This document shows positions 1-7,891 of a DNA stretch of 18,836 nucleotides, piece after piece. Under the pieces are notes generated by a model. That model searched no databases, was not told the DNA's origin, and worked only from the letters and a program-made list of their open reading frames with translations. The first letter of the stretch is position 1. Each line of letters opens with the position of its first letter. The stretch is taken from NCBI GenBank assembly GCA_964483375.1, contig CAZABJ010000053.1:1-18836 (forward strand), in the 5' to 3' direction. Source of the DNA: JAUIEH01 sp964483375. Lineage in GTDB: Bacteria > Pseudomonadota > Alphaproteobacteria > Caulobacterales > Maricaulaceae. Both the position numbers and the translations under genes were made by a program.

Positions 1-101
1 CCGTCGAATTATGATGACAGAAGGGTCTCACTGCGGGTTGGACGCGTCTAGACGATTCCGACCCAGCGCGGCCTGACCCGAGTGCGGGGTCCTTTGAGGG
101 G

Positions 102-140
102 AAAAGAAAAACCCCGGCCGCGAGGGGCGACCGAGGTTTC
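102..140 (-). terminator. Rho-independent terminator of the Asp-box protein gene
   Basis: On the minus strand, arms at 131-139 and 109-117 form a 9-bp stem that includes one G-U pair. It is followed by a T-rich tract (TTTTTCTTTT on the minus strand, plus positions 101-110). The same hairpin on the plus strand has a C-A mismatch, so termination of minus-strand transcripts is favoured. It lies about 25 bases past the stop codon at 163. Confidence 0.75.
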
Positions 141-162
141 TCAACAAGCGCGTCCGCTCAAG

Positions 163-3100
163 TTAGAGCGGCGGGATGGGCTGACCCGGCGTCCAGGGCG
201 CGCCGATGGCGTCGAGCGCATCCTGGAAGGCTGGGATCGTCTCCTCGATGAGGGTGTTGAGCCGCACGCGGATATCCTCGAACTCCGCCTCGGCATAGCC
301 CACATGCTCGATATGGCTGGCCGTGGGTCCGTAGGTGGACCGGAACGTCCCCAGTTGGGCGAAGCTCAACCGGCTGCCGACGGTTTCCGGGGTCGCCCCC
401 ATTTGGTCGCGCGAGCGTACGCCGTTGAGCGCCTCGTCGATCTCATAGACCTCCGTCCGGATGGCCTGCCATTGGTCGTCAAGCGCGCCAGGGACGGCGC
501 TTGAACGGTCCAACGCGATTTGCAGATTGGCGAGTTCGCCTTCGAGCGACCCCAGCGTGACGTTCGCCGCGCTGACGCTGCGCTGCAGCCGCGCCAAGCG
601 ATCCCAGAAAGCGGCGACCTCTTGCGGGCCCGCGCTTGGCAGGGCGCCTTCGCGCAGCCGCTCAACCTCAAAGGTCACCGGGCCGGCGAGCACGGTGGTC
701 TCCCCGCGCACGCGTTGGCTCAGCTCCGCGGTGTAGGTCCCCGGCGCCGCCATGTACCCCACCGGCGGGTCGTCGGGATCTTCGGGCGGACCGGTCACCG
801 CTCCGGCGGGCGGCCGGGTAAGGTCCCACGTCAGACGATGGAACCCAGCGCCTGTCGCCCCGGAAAGGCGACGGACGACATCGCCGTTTTGGTCGCGGAT
901 CGTGAGCAGCACCTGCGGGGCGGTTTCCCGCCGCTCCGTTTCGATCACGTCGAAGCCGGGGAAGGGGGTGTCCTCCCACTCCTCGACGAGCGGCTCTTCC
1001 TCTTCCTGACGAATTTCCTCGAGGGTCTGGAGGCCCTCGGCCAGGTAGTAGGTGAACGTGGCGCCGAAGGGCGGGTTCTCAGCCCGGAACAGGCCGTGGC
1101 CTTGCCAGCCGTTCTCATCGCCGCCCAGAGGACGTTCCTCAATGTACCACCAGGCCCGGCGGCTGGGGAACAGAAGCGCGGGCTCCTCAAGCGCTTCGGC
1201 GTCGATGTCCCGAAGCGGGGAATAGTCGTCGAGCACATAGATGCCGCGGCCGAACGTGCCGCCCACCAGATCGTTCTCCCGACGCTGGATGACCACGTCG
1301 CGGAACGAAATCGTCGGCGCCCCGGAGATTTCGAGCCAACGCTCTCCGCCGTCCAGCGTGAAGAAGGCGCCGAACTCGGTGCCCGCGAACATCAGCTCGG
1401 GATCCACATGGTCTTGGACCACGCGCCAAACGATGTGGTCATCGGGAAGGTCGCCGGCGATCGACGTCCAGCTTCGGCCGCGATTGGTCGACCGCAGCAG
1501 GTAGGGCGTGAAGTCGCCTTCCTTGTGGTTGTCCAGCGCGACATAGACCGTGTCGACGTCAAACAGGTCCGCCCGAATGTCGTTCACGAAGGCGTTGTCG
1601 GGCACGCCCGGCAAGTCGCCGACTTCGATCTCGGTCCAGCTCTCTCCGCCGTCGCTGGTGACTTGGATGAGGCCGTCATCGGTGCCGACCCACAGGACGT
1701 TCTCGTCGATGGGGGATTCGGCGATGTTCACGATGGTCGAGAATTCCGACATCGCGAACAGGTCCCAACCCGCGTCCCAAGACCATTGCCGGCCCATATG
1801 CGGGATCAACATGCGGTCAATGTCGCGGGTCAGGTCGCCGGAAATCGGCCGCCAGCTGTCGCCGCGATCGTCCGACCGCCACAGGCGCTGTGAGGCGTGG
1901 TAGATGCGCGCGGGGTCATGGGCGCTGACCAGAATCGGGGCGTCCCAATTGAACCGCTCGGCGGGCTCGCCCGGCGTGGGCTGCGGTTGAATGTAGACGA
2001 TTTCACCCGTGGTGCGGTCCACCCGCATCAGATTGCCCTGCTGCCACTGGGCGTAGGCGATGTCGGGATTGCCCGGCTCGGTGGCGGATTGGTGGCCGTC
2101 GCCGAACAGCGTGACCTCCCAATCGAAATTGCGGATGCCGTTCACATTGAGCGTACGTGACGGGCCGACCTGGGAATTGTTGTCCTGGGTGCCGCCATAG
2201 ACGAAGTAAAACGGCTCCGCATCATCGACAGCCACTTTGTAAAACTGCGTGATCGGCAGGTTAGCGATGTACCGCCACGTCGCTTCGTCATCATAGCTTT
2301 CATAAATCCCGCCGTCGGAACCGAACAGCACATAGTCCGGGTCGGTGGGATGGAAGGCGATGGCGTGGTCGTCGACGTGCTTGTATTCGAGATTGAGGTC
2401 GCGCCAGGTGCGCCCGCCGTCGTCTGACACTTGGGTCACGTTGGACACCAGGTAGATGCGATCGAAACGGTGCGGGTGGGCGTAGAGTTCTTGGTAGTAG
2501 TGAGGGCCCGTCGCGCCGGCGACGGCGTCGGACATATGCTCCCAGCTCTGACCGCGGTCCGTCGACCGGTAAACCCCGCCCGTGCGGCGATCCAGTTCAA
2601 TGGCCGCATAGAGAATGTCAGGGTCTTGCGGGGACAAAGCCAGGCCGATCTTGCCCATATTGCCGTCAGGCAAACCGCCTTCGAGGCGCGTCCAGGTTTC
2701 GCCGCCGTCTTCCGACATATGGATGCCGGATTCCGGGCCTGCGCCCACATAGGCGGCGACCGTCCGGTGCCGTTGCCATGTGGCGGCGTAGAGACGGTCC
2801 GGATCGCGAGGGTCCATGACCACGTCCGTCACGCCTGTCCACTCGCCCGCTGAGAGAACGTTCGTCCAGGTCTCGCCGCCATCCACGGTCTTGAACAGGC
2901 CGCGCTCGCCGCCGCTCGACCACAACGGGCCTTGGGCCGCGACCCAAACGGTGTCGGGATCGTCGGGGTGCACGATGATTTGGGAGATCCGCTCGGACTC
3001 TGCGAGCCCCATATTCTCCCAGCTCTGACCGCCGTCGGTTGATCGGTAAATCCCATCGCCCCAGCCGGCGTGCCGGCCGCCGATGTTCTCGCCGGTGCCG

Positions 3101-3429
3101 ACCCAGAGGACGTCGGGATTGGAGGGGTCGATGGTCAACGCGCCGATTGAATAGACGTCTTGGTCGTCGAACAGCGGCGTCCAGGTGGTGCCGGCGTTGT
3201 CGGTGCGCCAAACCCCGCCCGAGCCGACGCAGACGAACCATGTCGCCGGGTCGTCCGGGTGCAGGTCGATGTCGGAGATCCGGCCCGACATGAAAGCGGG
3301 GCCGATGCTGCGCCAGGAAAACGCGCTGAACGTGCCCGCGTTCATCGGGTCGTCGTCGTCATCCTGGGCGCCCGCGCTCGCGGGTATCCAAAGCGCAACG
3401 GCCATCGCCGCGCTTAGAAATGCTCTCAT
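163..3429 (-). CDS. Secreted Asp-box (BNR/sortilin-like) beta-propeller protein, glycosyl-hydrolase-like
   Basis: The protein has 1088 residues and is predicted to be exported. An upstream in-frame extension exists, but the ATG at 3429 is preferred: a GGAGGAAG ribosome site sits just before it and an immediate signal peptide follows (MRAFLSAAMAVALWIPASAGAQ). The mature N-terminus is acidic (run of Asp). About eleven Asp-box motifs of the form S-x-D-x-G-x-T/S-W follow (for example STDGGQSWENM, TVDGGETWTNV, SDDGGRTWRDL, STNRGRSWTSI), so one or two large beta-propellers are expected across roughly residues 30-730. The C-terminal third has a Glu-rich stretch, then a segment resembling an Ig/FlgD-like beta domain (LTIRDQNGDVVRRLSG), and ends in helices. 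Family knowledge: such proteins are annotated as sialidase-like, Vps10/sortilin or photosystem-stability-like repeats, usually without proven substrate. No sialidase catalytic set was identified, so enzymatic activity is uncertain. It stands alone, divergent from the PepSY gene. Confidence 0.85.
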   Translation of the reverse strand: MRAFLSAAMAVALWIPASAGAQDDDDDPMNAGTFSAFSWRSIGPAFMSGRISDIDLHPDDPATWFVCVGSGGVWRTDNAGTTWTPLFDDQDVYSIGALTIDPSNPDVLWVGTGENIGGRHAGWGDGIYRSTDGGQSWENMGLAESERISQIIVHPDDPDTVWVAAQGPLWSSGGERGLFKTVDGGETWTNVLSAGEWTGVTDVVMDPRDPDRLYAATWQRHRTVAAYVGAGPESGIHMSEDGGETWTRLEGGLPDGNMGKIGLALSPQDPDILYAAIELDRRTGGVYRSTDRGQSWEHMSDAVAGATGPHYYQELYAHPHRFDRIYLVSNVTQVSDDGGRTWRDLNLEYKHVDDHAIAFHPTDPDYVLFGSDGGIYESYDDEATWRYIANLPITQFYKVAVDDAEPFYFVYGGTQDNNSQVGPSRTLNVNGIRNFDWEVTLFGDGHQSATEPGNPDIAYAQWQQGNLMRVDRTTGEIVYIQPQPTPGEPAERFNWDAPILVSAHDPARIYHASQRLWRSDDRGDSWRPISGDLTRDIDRMLIPHMGRQWSWDAGWDLFAMSEFSTIVNIAESPIDENVLWVGTDDGLIQVTSDGGESWTEIEVGDLPGVPDNAFVNDIRADLFDVDTVYVALDNHKEGDFTPYLLRSTNRGRSWTSIAGDLPDDHIVWRVVQDHVDPELMFAGTEFGAFFTLDGGERWLEISGAPTISFRDVVIQRRENDLVGGTFGRGIYVLDDYSPLRDIDAEALEEPALLFPSRRAWWYIEERPLGGDENGWQGHGLFRAENPPFGATFTYYLAEGLQTLEEIRQEEEEPLVEEWEDTPFPGFDVIETERRETAPQVLLTIRDQNGDVVRRLSGATGAGFHRLTWDLTRPPAGAVTGPPEDPDDPPVGYMAAPGTYTAELSQRVRGETTVLAGPVTFEVERLREGALPSAGPQEVAAFWDRLARLQRSVSAANVTLGSLEGELANLQIALDRSSAVPGALDDQWQAIRTEVYEIDEALNGVRSRDQMGATPETVGSRLSFAQLGTFRSTYGPTASHIEHVGYAEAEFEDIRVRLNTLIEETIPAFQDALDAIGAPWTPGQPIPPL

Positions 3430-3624
3430 GACGTCTTCCTCCCCGACAGCGCGAGACGTCAGGCGGTGCATCGCCGCCCCGCTCGCGCATTTGTTTGAGT
3501 GGCGCAACCGTAAACCTGGCGATTGCGTCGGCACAAGCGCGCTGAGCGAGTGCGCCGCCCGGCTCGTCGCAACCTGCGGCCGGGGGATATTGACCGCCGC
3601 GACGGCGGCGGCGAGCGTGTGCGG

Positions 3625-4152
3625 ATGAACTCGCAACGCTTTCTTCGCCTCGCCCATCGCTGGGTTTCCATTGTCGCTACGCCGGTCCTCGCCGTGATGA
3701 TCGGGGCGGGCGTCTTATTGATGCTCAAAAAGGACATCGCTTGGATCCAACCGCCGAGCGAACGGGGCCAGGCGATTGAGACCGCGCCGGACACGACCAT
3801 CGCGGCGTTGTTCGCCGCCGCTCGGACCGCGCCCGAAGCCGGCATCGAAAGCTGGGACGATCTGGACCGGTTCGACATCAATCCCGGACGCGGCATCGCC
3901 AAGCTCATCTCAAATTCGCGGTGGGAGGTGCAGGTCGACCTTCAAACGCTTGAAGTGCTCGCGGTGAATTACCGGCGCTCAGACCTTATCGAGCAAATCC
4001 ATGACGGCTCGTTCTTCGCGGAATGGGCCAAGCTCTGGGTGTTTCTTCCCGTCGGCGTCGGCCTGGGGCTTTTGTTGCTCAGCGGCGTCTATTTGTTTTT
4101 CCTGCCGCATTATAAGCGAGCCATTCGCAGTCGGCGAAATGCTCGGCAGTAG
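3625..4152 (+). CDS. PepSY-type two-helix membrane protein
   Basis: The protein has 175 residues. The ATG at 3625 is chosen because it puts a short basic leader (MNSQRFLRLAHRW) directly before the first membrane helix, whereas the upstream extension is Arg-rich and implausible; the ribosome site is weak. Helix 1 spans about residues 13-34. A periplasmic segment of about 100 residues contains a PepSY-like strand pattern (WEVQVDLQTLEVLAV). Helix 2 spans about 136-158, preceded by the family-typical IHDGSFF-x-x-WAKLW-x-FLPVG signature, and the protein ends in a basic tail. Family knowledge: small PepSY-TM proteins are often linked to iron uptake or to membrane reductases, but the role is not established. 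The gene is divergent from the Asp-box protein (195-bp gap) and convergent with ctpA, with a terminator between them. Confidence 0.8.
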   Translation: MNSQRFLRLAHRWVSIVATPVLAVMIGAGVLLMLKKDIAWIQPPSERGQAIETAPDTTIAALFAAARTAPEAGIESWDDLDRFDINPGRGIAKLISNSRWEVQVDLQTLEVLAVNYRRSDLIEQIHDGSFFAEWAKLWVFLPVGVGLGLLLLSGVYLFFLPHYKRAIRSRRNARQ

Positions 4153-4215
4153 AGGCTAGGCGGACCGCAGGCGCGCCGCGATCCTGCGAGCATGCGTAAG
4201 CGAAGCCGACAACAA

Positions 4216-4246
4216 AAAACCCCCGCCCTAAGAGAGCGGGGGTTTT
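4216..4246. terminator. Bidirectional rho-independent terminator
   Basis: A perfect 7-bp GC stem (4220-4226 with 4236-4242) has a 9-base loop. It is flanked by A-rich sequence on the left (4214-4219) and TTTT on the right (4243-4246), so a U-tract follows the hairpin in both directions. It sits between the convergent PepSY gene (ends 4152) and ctpA (ends 4275) and would serve both. Confidence 0.9.
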
Positions 4247-4274
4247 CTGCATGCGATGCGGCTTCCGGCGCCGC

Positions 4275-5564
4275 TTAGAGCGAGGACACCTCGATGCCGC
4301 GCAAGACCTCGATAGCGCGGTGCAGCTGGTAGTCGCGGTCTTCCGGCCAGTCTTCGGGCGGCTGATCCATCACCTCATGTTCGCCTTCGCGCTCAAGCCC
4401 GGACAGGTTTTCCAACGCGTTGGGCAAATCGGCTTCGGACATGCGGCGTCCGGCGGTCTGGCCGCGCCGGAAGGCCACTTCGAGGTCGGGCAAGATGCCG
4501 GAGGCCTGAATGGAGCGTCCAGCCGGGGTGTAATAGGTCGCCGTGGTCAGGCGCAGGGCGCCGTCGCGACCGCCGCGGAGCGGAATGACCGTCTGCACGG
4601 AGCCTTTGCCGAACGAGGTCAGCCCGATCACGGTGCCGCGGCGACGGTCTTGGATCGCGCCCGCCACGATTTCGGCGGCGGACGCTGATCCGCCATTGAT
4701 GATCACCACCACCGGGCGTCCGCTCAGAAGATCGCCGGGACGGGCGTTGTAGCGCTCGATGTCGCGGGGGTCGCGGCCGCGGGTGGAGACCACCTCGCCG
4801 CCGTCCAGGAACATGTCCGCGATCGCGACGGCTTGGTCCAAAAGACCGCCGGGATTGTCGCGCAAATCGATGATGAGCCCGGACATCCCCCCGTCGATGT
4901 CGGAATCAAGCTCGCGAAGCGCGTCCTCCATCGTATCGGCGGCCTGTTCGTTAAAGGTCGCCACGCGGACATAGCCCACATCTTCGTCTTCAACCCGCCA
5001 CGCCACGGGGCGGACCCGGATATTCTCGCGCACGATCGTCACGTCGAAGGGGTCCACGCCTTCGCGCGCGACCGTGACCGTGATCGGCTGACCCACCGGG
5101 CCGCGCATGCGCTCCACGGCTTCGTCCAAATCCAGTCCCAAAATGGGATCGCCGTCGATGGCCGTGAGATAGTCTCCCGACTGGATGCCTGCGCGGTCCG
5201 CCGGCGTGTCGTCCATCGGGGCGACGACCAGCACGAGGCCTTCGTCCATCGTCACCTCGAGGCCCAGCCCGCCATATTCGCCGCGGGTGGAGACCTGCAT
5301 GTCGCGAAAGTCTTCGGCGTTGAGGTAGCTCGAATGCGGGTCGAGAGACCGCAGCATGCCGTCGATGGCGGCGTCGATCAGCTCAGCATCTTCGACGTCG
5401 GTGACATATTCGCCCTGCACGCGCGAGAGCACGTCGCCGAAGAGCTCAAGACGCCGAAAGGTCTCAATCCGTTGGTTGTCCGGGGCGTCCGCCGACACCG
5501 CGATCACGCCCGCGCCCAACATGGCGCCCAAAATCGGCGCGGTGAGCCAATGGCGAAGCTTCAT
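4275..5564 (-). CDS. ctpA: S41 family carboxy-terminal processing protease
   Basis: The protein has 429 residues and is a periplasmic serine protease of the C-terminal processing (CtpA/Prc) family. The ATG at 5564 is preferred over an upstream in-frame start because AGGAGA precedes it and an N-terminal signal/anchor helix follows (about residues 6-24). A PDZ domain covers about 95-180 (GGLGLEV ... AGIQSGDYLTAIDG). The S41 catalytic domain follows: LIIDLRDNPGG at 230-240, then Ser295 in NGGSASAAEI, and Lys320 and Gln324 in SFGKGSVQ. These match the Ser-Lys-Gln arrangement and spacing of E. coli Prc. The C-terminal 70 residues are acidic. It is the last gene of the rsfS-rlmH-envC-ctpA operon, 35 bp after envC, and the pairing suggests a role in controlling cell-wall hydrolysis. 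The substrate is unknown. Confidence 0.93.
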   Translation of the reverse strand: MKLRHWLTAPILGAMLGAGVIAVSADAPDNQRIETFRRLELFGDVLSRVQGEYVTDVEDAELIDAAIDGMLRSLDPHSSYLNAEDFRDMQVSTRGEYGGLGLEVTMDEGLVLVVAPMDDTPADRAGIQSGDYLTAIDGDPILGLDLDEAVERMRGPVGQPITVTVAREGVDPFDVTIVRENIRVRPVAWRVEDEDVGYVRVATFNEQAADTMEDALRELDSDIDGGMSGLIIDLRDNPGGLLDQAVAIADMFLDGGEVVSTRGRDPRDIERYNARPGDLLSGRPVVVIINGGSASAAEIVAGAIQDRRRGTVIGLTSFGKGSVQTVIPLRGGRDGALRLTTATYYTPAGRSIQASGILPDLEVAFRRGQTAGRRMSEADLPNALENLSGLEREGEHEVMDQPPEDWPEDRDYQLHRAIEVLRGIEVSSL

Positions 5565-5599
5565 TACGCCGTCTCCTGCTTCACGCCCCGCACAGGACC

Positions 5600-6874
5600 T
5601 TAGCTGCGCAGCCAAGGCTCGGGGTCGATCGGTTGTCCGTCTCTCCAGACCTCCATATAGAGTTCCGAAGACGGTCTTTCTGCATCCGGCATCTTCCCCA
5701 GCGGTTCTCCGGCGAGCACCGACTGGCCCGTTACGCCGTAGACCTCGGAGAGTCCTCCAAGAACGATATGGTAGCCATCGCCAACGTCGAGTATCAACAG
5801 TTCACCGTAGTTCAAAAATCTGCCAGCGAACCGAATCTCTGCGTCGAACGGGCTTGTGACCTGGGCCTGCGGCTGCGTTTCAAAAGTTAGGCCGAAAGCG
5901 CGGGCGTCCGCGCCGCTCCCCTCAAACCGACGTATGATCGAACCCGCGGCGGGCGGCGACAGCGTGCCGCGGGCGTCCGCGAATCGGCTTGAAAAAAACT
6001 GACGGGGCTCGGGGGCGACGCCGCCGGGGTCCGGTCGGAGCCGAAAATTGGGGGCCGGACTGCCAGCCGACGCCGGCGGTTGAAGGGCCTCGCGGCGTTG
6101 TCGCGCCCGTTCCGCTTCCTCCGCCCGCAGCGCAGCGATGAGCTCCCGGAGCGATCGCGCCCGAGCGGCGAGCGCGTCCGCCTCAGCCTGCTCTCGCAAC
6201 GCGTCTTCGCGCAGCGCGGCTTCAGCCCGTTCGCGTTCGGCCAACAGGGCCTGCACGTCGTCGCGCCTTTGCGAAAGCGCCGCCTCTGTCTGGGCGAGGC
6301 TCTCCCGCTCGCGCTCGATGGCGGCGCGCAGATCCTGCAACCGGTCGATCTCGGTCCGCGCCGCCGCGGCGCGCGCCTCGAGCAAGGGGGCGATCTCCGC
6401 AAACAGACCCGCCGCCCGGGCCGCATCCGCTGCGTCGCCGGGGGAGGCGGCCATCGCGGGCGGGTTAGCGCGGGCGAGCCGTTGAAGCGCCGCTAAGGTC
6501 TCCGACAGCCTTTCGCGATCCGCGGCGACGCGCAGTTCGAGCGCTCGCGCCTCGCCGTCCAGCACGCGGAGACGCGCGGCGGCGGCGAGCGCGCTGCGTT
6601 CGGCGCGATCGAGTTCTCGGGCTGCGTCCACCAGCCGGGTCTGCAACAGCGCGATCTCCGCCGCTGTCGCGTCGGCTTGCGCGGTGAGCGCCTGGCTCGC
6701 AGCGCGCCGTTGCGCGCTTTCGATTTCGAGCGCCTCGGGATCGGCTTCGGGCGGACGAGGGCGCTGCTCCGGGGCGTCTCCCGTCCCGGGACGCAAGGTG
6801 ATCGGGCCCTCCTGCGCAGAGGCGCTGGTTGCGGCGACAACCGATAGGAGGGCGATAAGCGCGGAACGAACCAT
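5600..6874 (-). CDS. envC: Murein hydrolase activator, EnvC-like with degenerate LytM domain
   Basis: The protein has 424 residues and is exported. The ATG at 6874 gives a clean signal peptide (MVRSALIALLSVVAATSASA, cleavage before QEG). The longer in-frame extension runs inside rlmH and is rejected. The ribosome site is weak, so translation may be coupled to rlmH, which ends 26 bp upstream. Residues about 47-265 form a long Ala/Glu/Arg-rich coiled coil. Residues about 309-422 form an M23/LytM-like domain (GSIIRRFEG, then VTSPFDAEIRFAG, NYGELLILDVGDGYHIVLGGL). The zinc ligands expected in active M23 peptidases are missing: no H-x3-D in the first motif, and ELYMEV where an H-x-H motif is expected. 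Family knowledge: EnvC-type proteins are inactive LytM factors that activate amidases during cell separation. That role is inferred here. Confidence 0.88.
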   Translation of the reverse strand: MVRSALIALLSVVAATSASAQEGPITLRPGTGDAPEQRPRPPEADPEALEIESAQRRAASQALTAQADATAAEIALLQTRLVDAARELDRAERSALAAAARLRVLDGEARALELRVAADRERLSETLAALQRLARANPPAMAASPGDAADAARAAGLFAEIAPLLEARAAAARTEIDRLQDLRAAIERERESLAQTEAALSQRRDDVQALLAERERAEAALREDALREQAEADALAARARSLRELIAALRAEEAERARQRREALQPPASAGSPAPNFRLRPDPGGVAPEPRQFFSSRFADARGTLSPPAAGSIIRRFEGSGADARAFGLTFETQPQAQVTSPFDAEIRFAGRFLNYGELLILDVGDGYHIVLGGLSEVYGVTGQSVLAGEPLGKMPDAERPSSELYMEVWRDGQPIDPEPWLRS

Positions 6875-6900
6875 AGCGACGTCTACACCGAAGGCGGGGG

Positions 6901-7374
6901 TCAGACCCGGTGGTAGGGTGCGCCCGTTAATATGCTCACAGCACGATAGAGCTGCTCGGCCGCCATCACTCTGACGAGCCGATGCGGCCAAGTCGGGGCG
7001 CCGAACGCCCAAATCCAATCCGCGCTGTTTCGCGCCTCCGCGCTGAAGCCGTCGGCGGGGCCGATGAACAGCGCGGCGGCCGGCGCGCCTTGGTCGCGCC
7101 AACGCCCGAGCATCTGAGCGAACTCCGCCGAGCTTGCGTGCCGGCCGCGCTCATCCAGCACCACCCGCTTGGCGCCCGCCGGCGCGGCCTCGAGCAGGGA
7201 CTGGCTGAGCGTCACGGCGTCCTGGGCCTTGCCGCGCGGTTCAATCTCGCGCTCGACCACGCTCATGAAGCCGGCTTGGCGTCCGCCGGCGCGCGCCCGG
7301 TCGAGGTAGTCGTCGACAAGTTCGCGCTCGGGACCGGTCCGCATGCGGCCCGCAGCGATTAAGCTGAGATGCAA
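6901..7374 (-). CDS. rlmH: 23S rRNA (pseudouridine1915-N3)-methyltransferase RlmH
   Basis: The protein has 157 residues, the normal length for this SPOUT-class methyltransferase, which methylates pseudouridine 1915 of 23S rRNA in the assembled ribosome. The N-terminus MHLSLIAAGRMRTGPERELV fits the family start, so the TTG codon at 7374 is preferred to the internal ATG ten codons later. The SAM-binding loop reads LFIGPADGFS (about 102-111), with Pro where Gly is usual. The C-terminal knot region PHRLVRVMAAEQLYRA...GAPYHR (130-156) is well conserved. The start lies 7 bases after the rsfS stop with no clear ribosome site, so translational coupling is likely. Both neighbours fit: rsfS also acts on the large subunit. 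Confidence 0.93.
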   Translation of the reverse strand: MHLSLIAAGRMRTGPERELVDDYLDRARAGGRQAGFMSVVEREIEPRGKAQDAVTLSQSLLEAAPAGAKRVVLDERGRHASSAEFAQMLGRWRDQGAPAAALFIGPADGFSAEARNSADWIWAFGAPTWPHRLVRVMAAEQLYRAVSILTGAPYHRV

Positions 7375-7381
7375 GGCGCGC

Positions 7382-7798
7382 TCAAACGGCTTCGGTTTCG
7401 CTCGCGCCCGCCGGGTCGTCCGCCCACATCTTTTCGAGATTGTAGAAGGCGCGCACTTCAGGGCGGAACAGGTGGATCACCGCGTCTCCCGCGTCGATGA
7501 GCACCCAATCACACGTCGGCATGCCTTCGACCTTGGCGCGGCCGTGGCCGGCTTCCTTCAAACGGCGCAGCAGATGCTCGGCCATAGAAGAGACGTGGCG
7601 ACTCGATCGGCCGCTGGCGATGATCATCACGTCCGTGACGGGTGATTTTCCCGCCAGGTCGATGCAAGTCACATCCAGCGCCTTGTCATCGTCGAGCGAT
7701 TGCAGCGTCAAGGCTCGCAGCGCATCGGCGCTGAGATCTTGGTGCGCGAGACCGCCGGGTTCCGGGGCGGCGCCGGTCATGACCTGGGGCGACAGCAC
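7382..7798 (-). CDS. rsfS: Ribosomal silencing factor RsfS
   Basis: The protein has 138 residues and belongs to the RsfS/Iojap family. These proteins bind L14 on the large subunit and block subunit joining when nutrients run short. Family segments are visible: LDDDKALDVTCIDL (about 35-48), the V-T-D-V-M-I-I-ASGRSSRHV stretch, then CDWVLIDAGDAVIHLFRPEVRAFYNLEKMW near the C-terminus. The GTG at 7798 is chosen because AAGGAAG lies about 3 bases upstream on the minus strand; the internal ATG at 7780 has no ribosome site. In related genomes rsfS usually follows nadD directly. Here nadD lies 2.8 kb away, separated by two genes on the opposite strand, so this operon must have its own promoter within 7799-7891 or inside the neighbouring gene. 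Confidence 0.92.
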   Translation of the reverse strand: MLSPQVMTGAAPEPGGLAHQDLSADALRALTLQSLDDDKALDVTCIDLAGKSPVTDVMIIASGRSSRHVSSMAEHLLRRLKEAGHGRAKVEGMPTCDWVLIDAGDAVIHLFRPEVRAFYNLEKMWADDPAGASETEAV

Positions 7799-7808
7799 GA
7801 GCTTCCTT

Positions 7809-7837
7809 TTGCAACGGTGTCCGCATTCGAAGATAAC
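7809..7837 (+). promoter_or_regulatory. Candidate sigma70 promoter for the 7892-10629 unit
   Basis: TTGCAA (7809-7814) and GATAAC (7832-7837) are separated by 17 bases and each matches the consensus at four of six positions. A start of transcription near 7845 would leave a leader of about 47 bases before the ATG at 7892. This is a visual match only. The -35 element partly overlaps the rsfS ribosome site on the other strand. Confidence 0.35.
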
Positions 7838-7891
7838 ACGCCCCGCCTTGGCGAGCCACGCCTTGGAAACGCAGCTGTCGGGGGACCCGCG

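Noticed and set aside
75..91. Short GACCC/GGGTC hairpin near the left edge
   Set aside because: Only 5 bp, no T-run after it, and no gene visible to which it could belong.
520..1893. Long open frame (457 codons) on the plus strand
   Set aside because: It lies entirely antisense to the Asp-box protein gene, whose repeated motifs and signal peptide make it clearly the real one; high GC content leaves the opposite strand open.
3430..3624. Possible promoters in the divergent 195-bp gap between the Asp-box and PepSY genes
   Set aside because: TTG-like and TA-rich hexamers are present, but no pair had acceptable spacing on either strand.
4833..5603. Open frame of 256 codons on the plus strand
   Set aside because: Antisense to ctpA; the protein has no family character and ctpA has a complete catalytic set.
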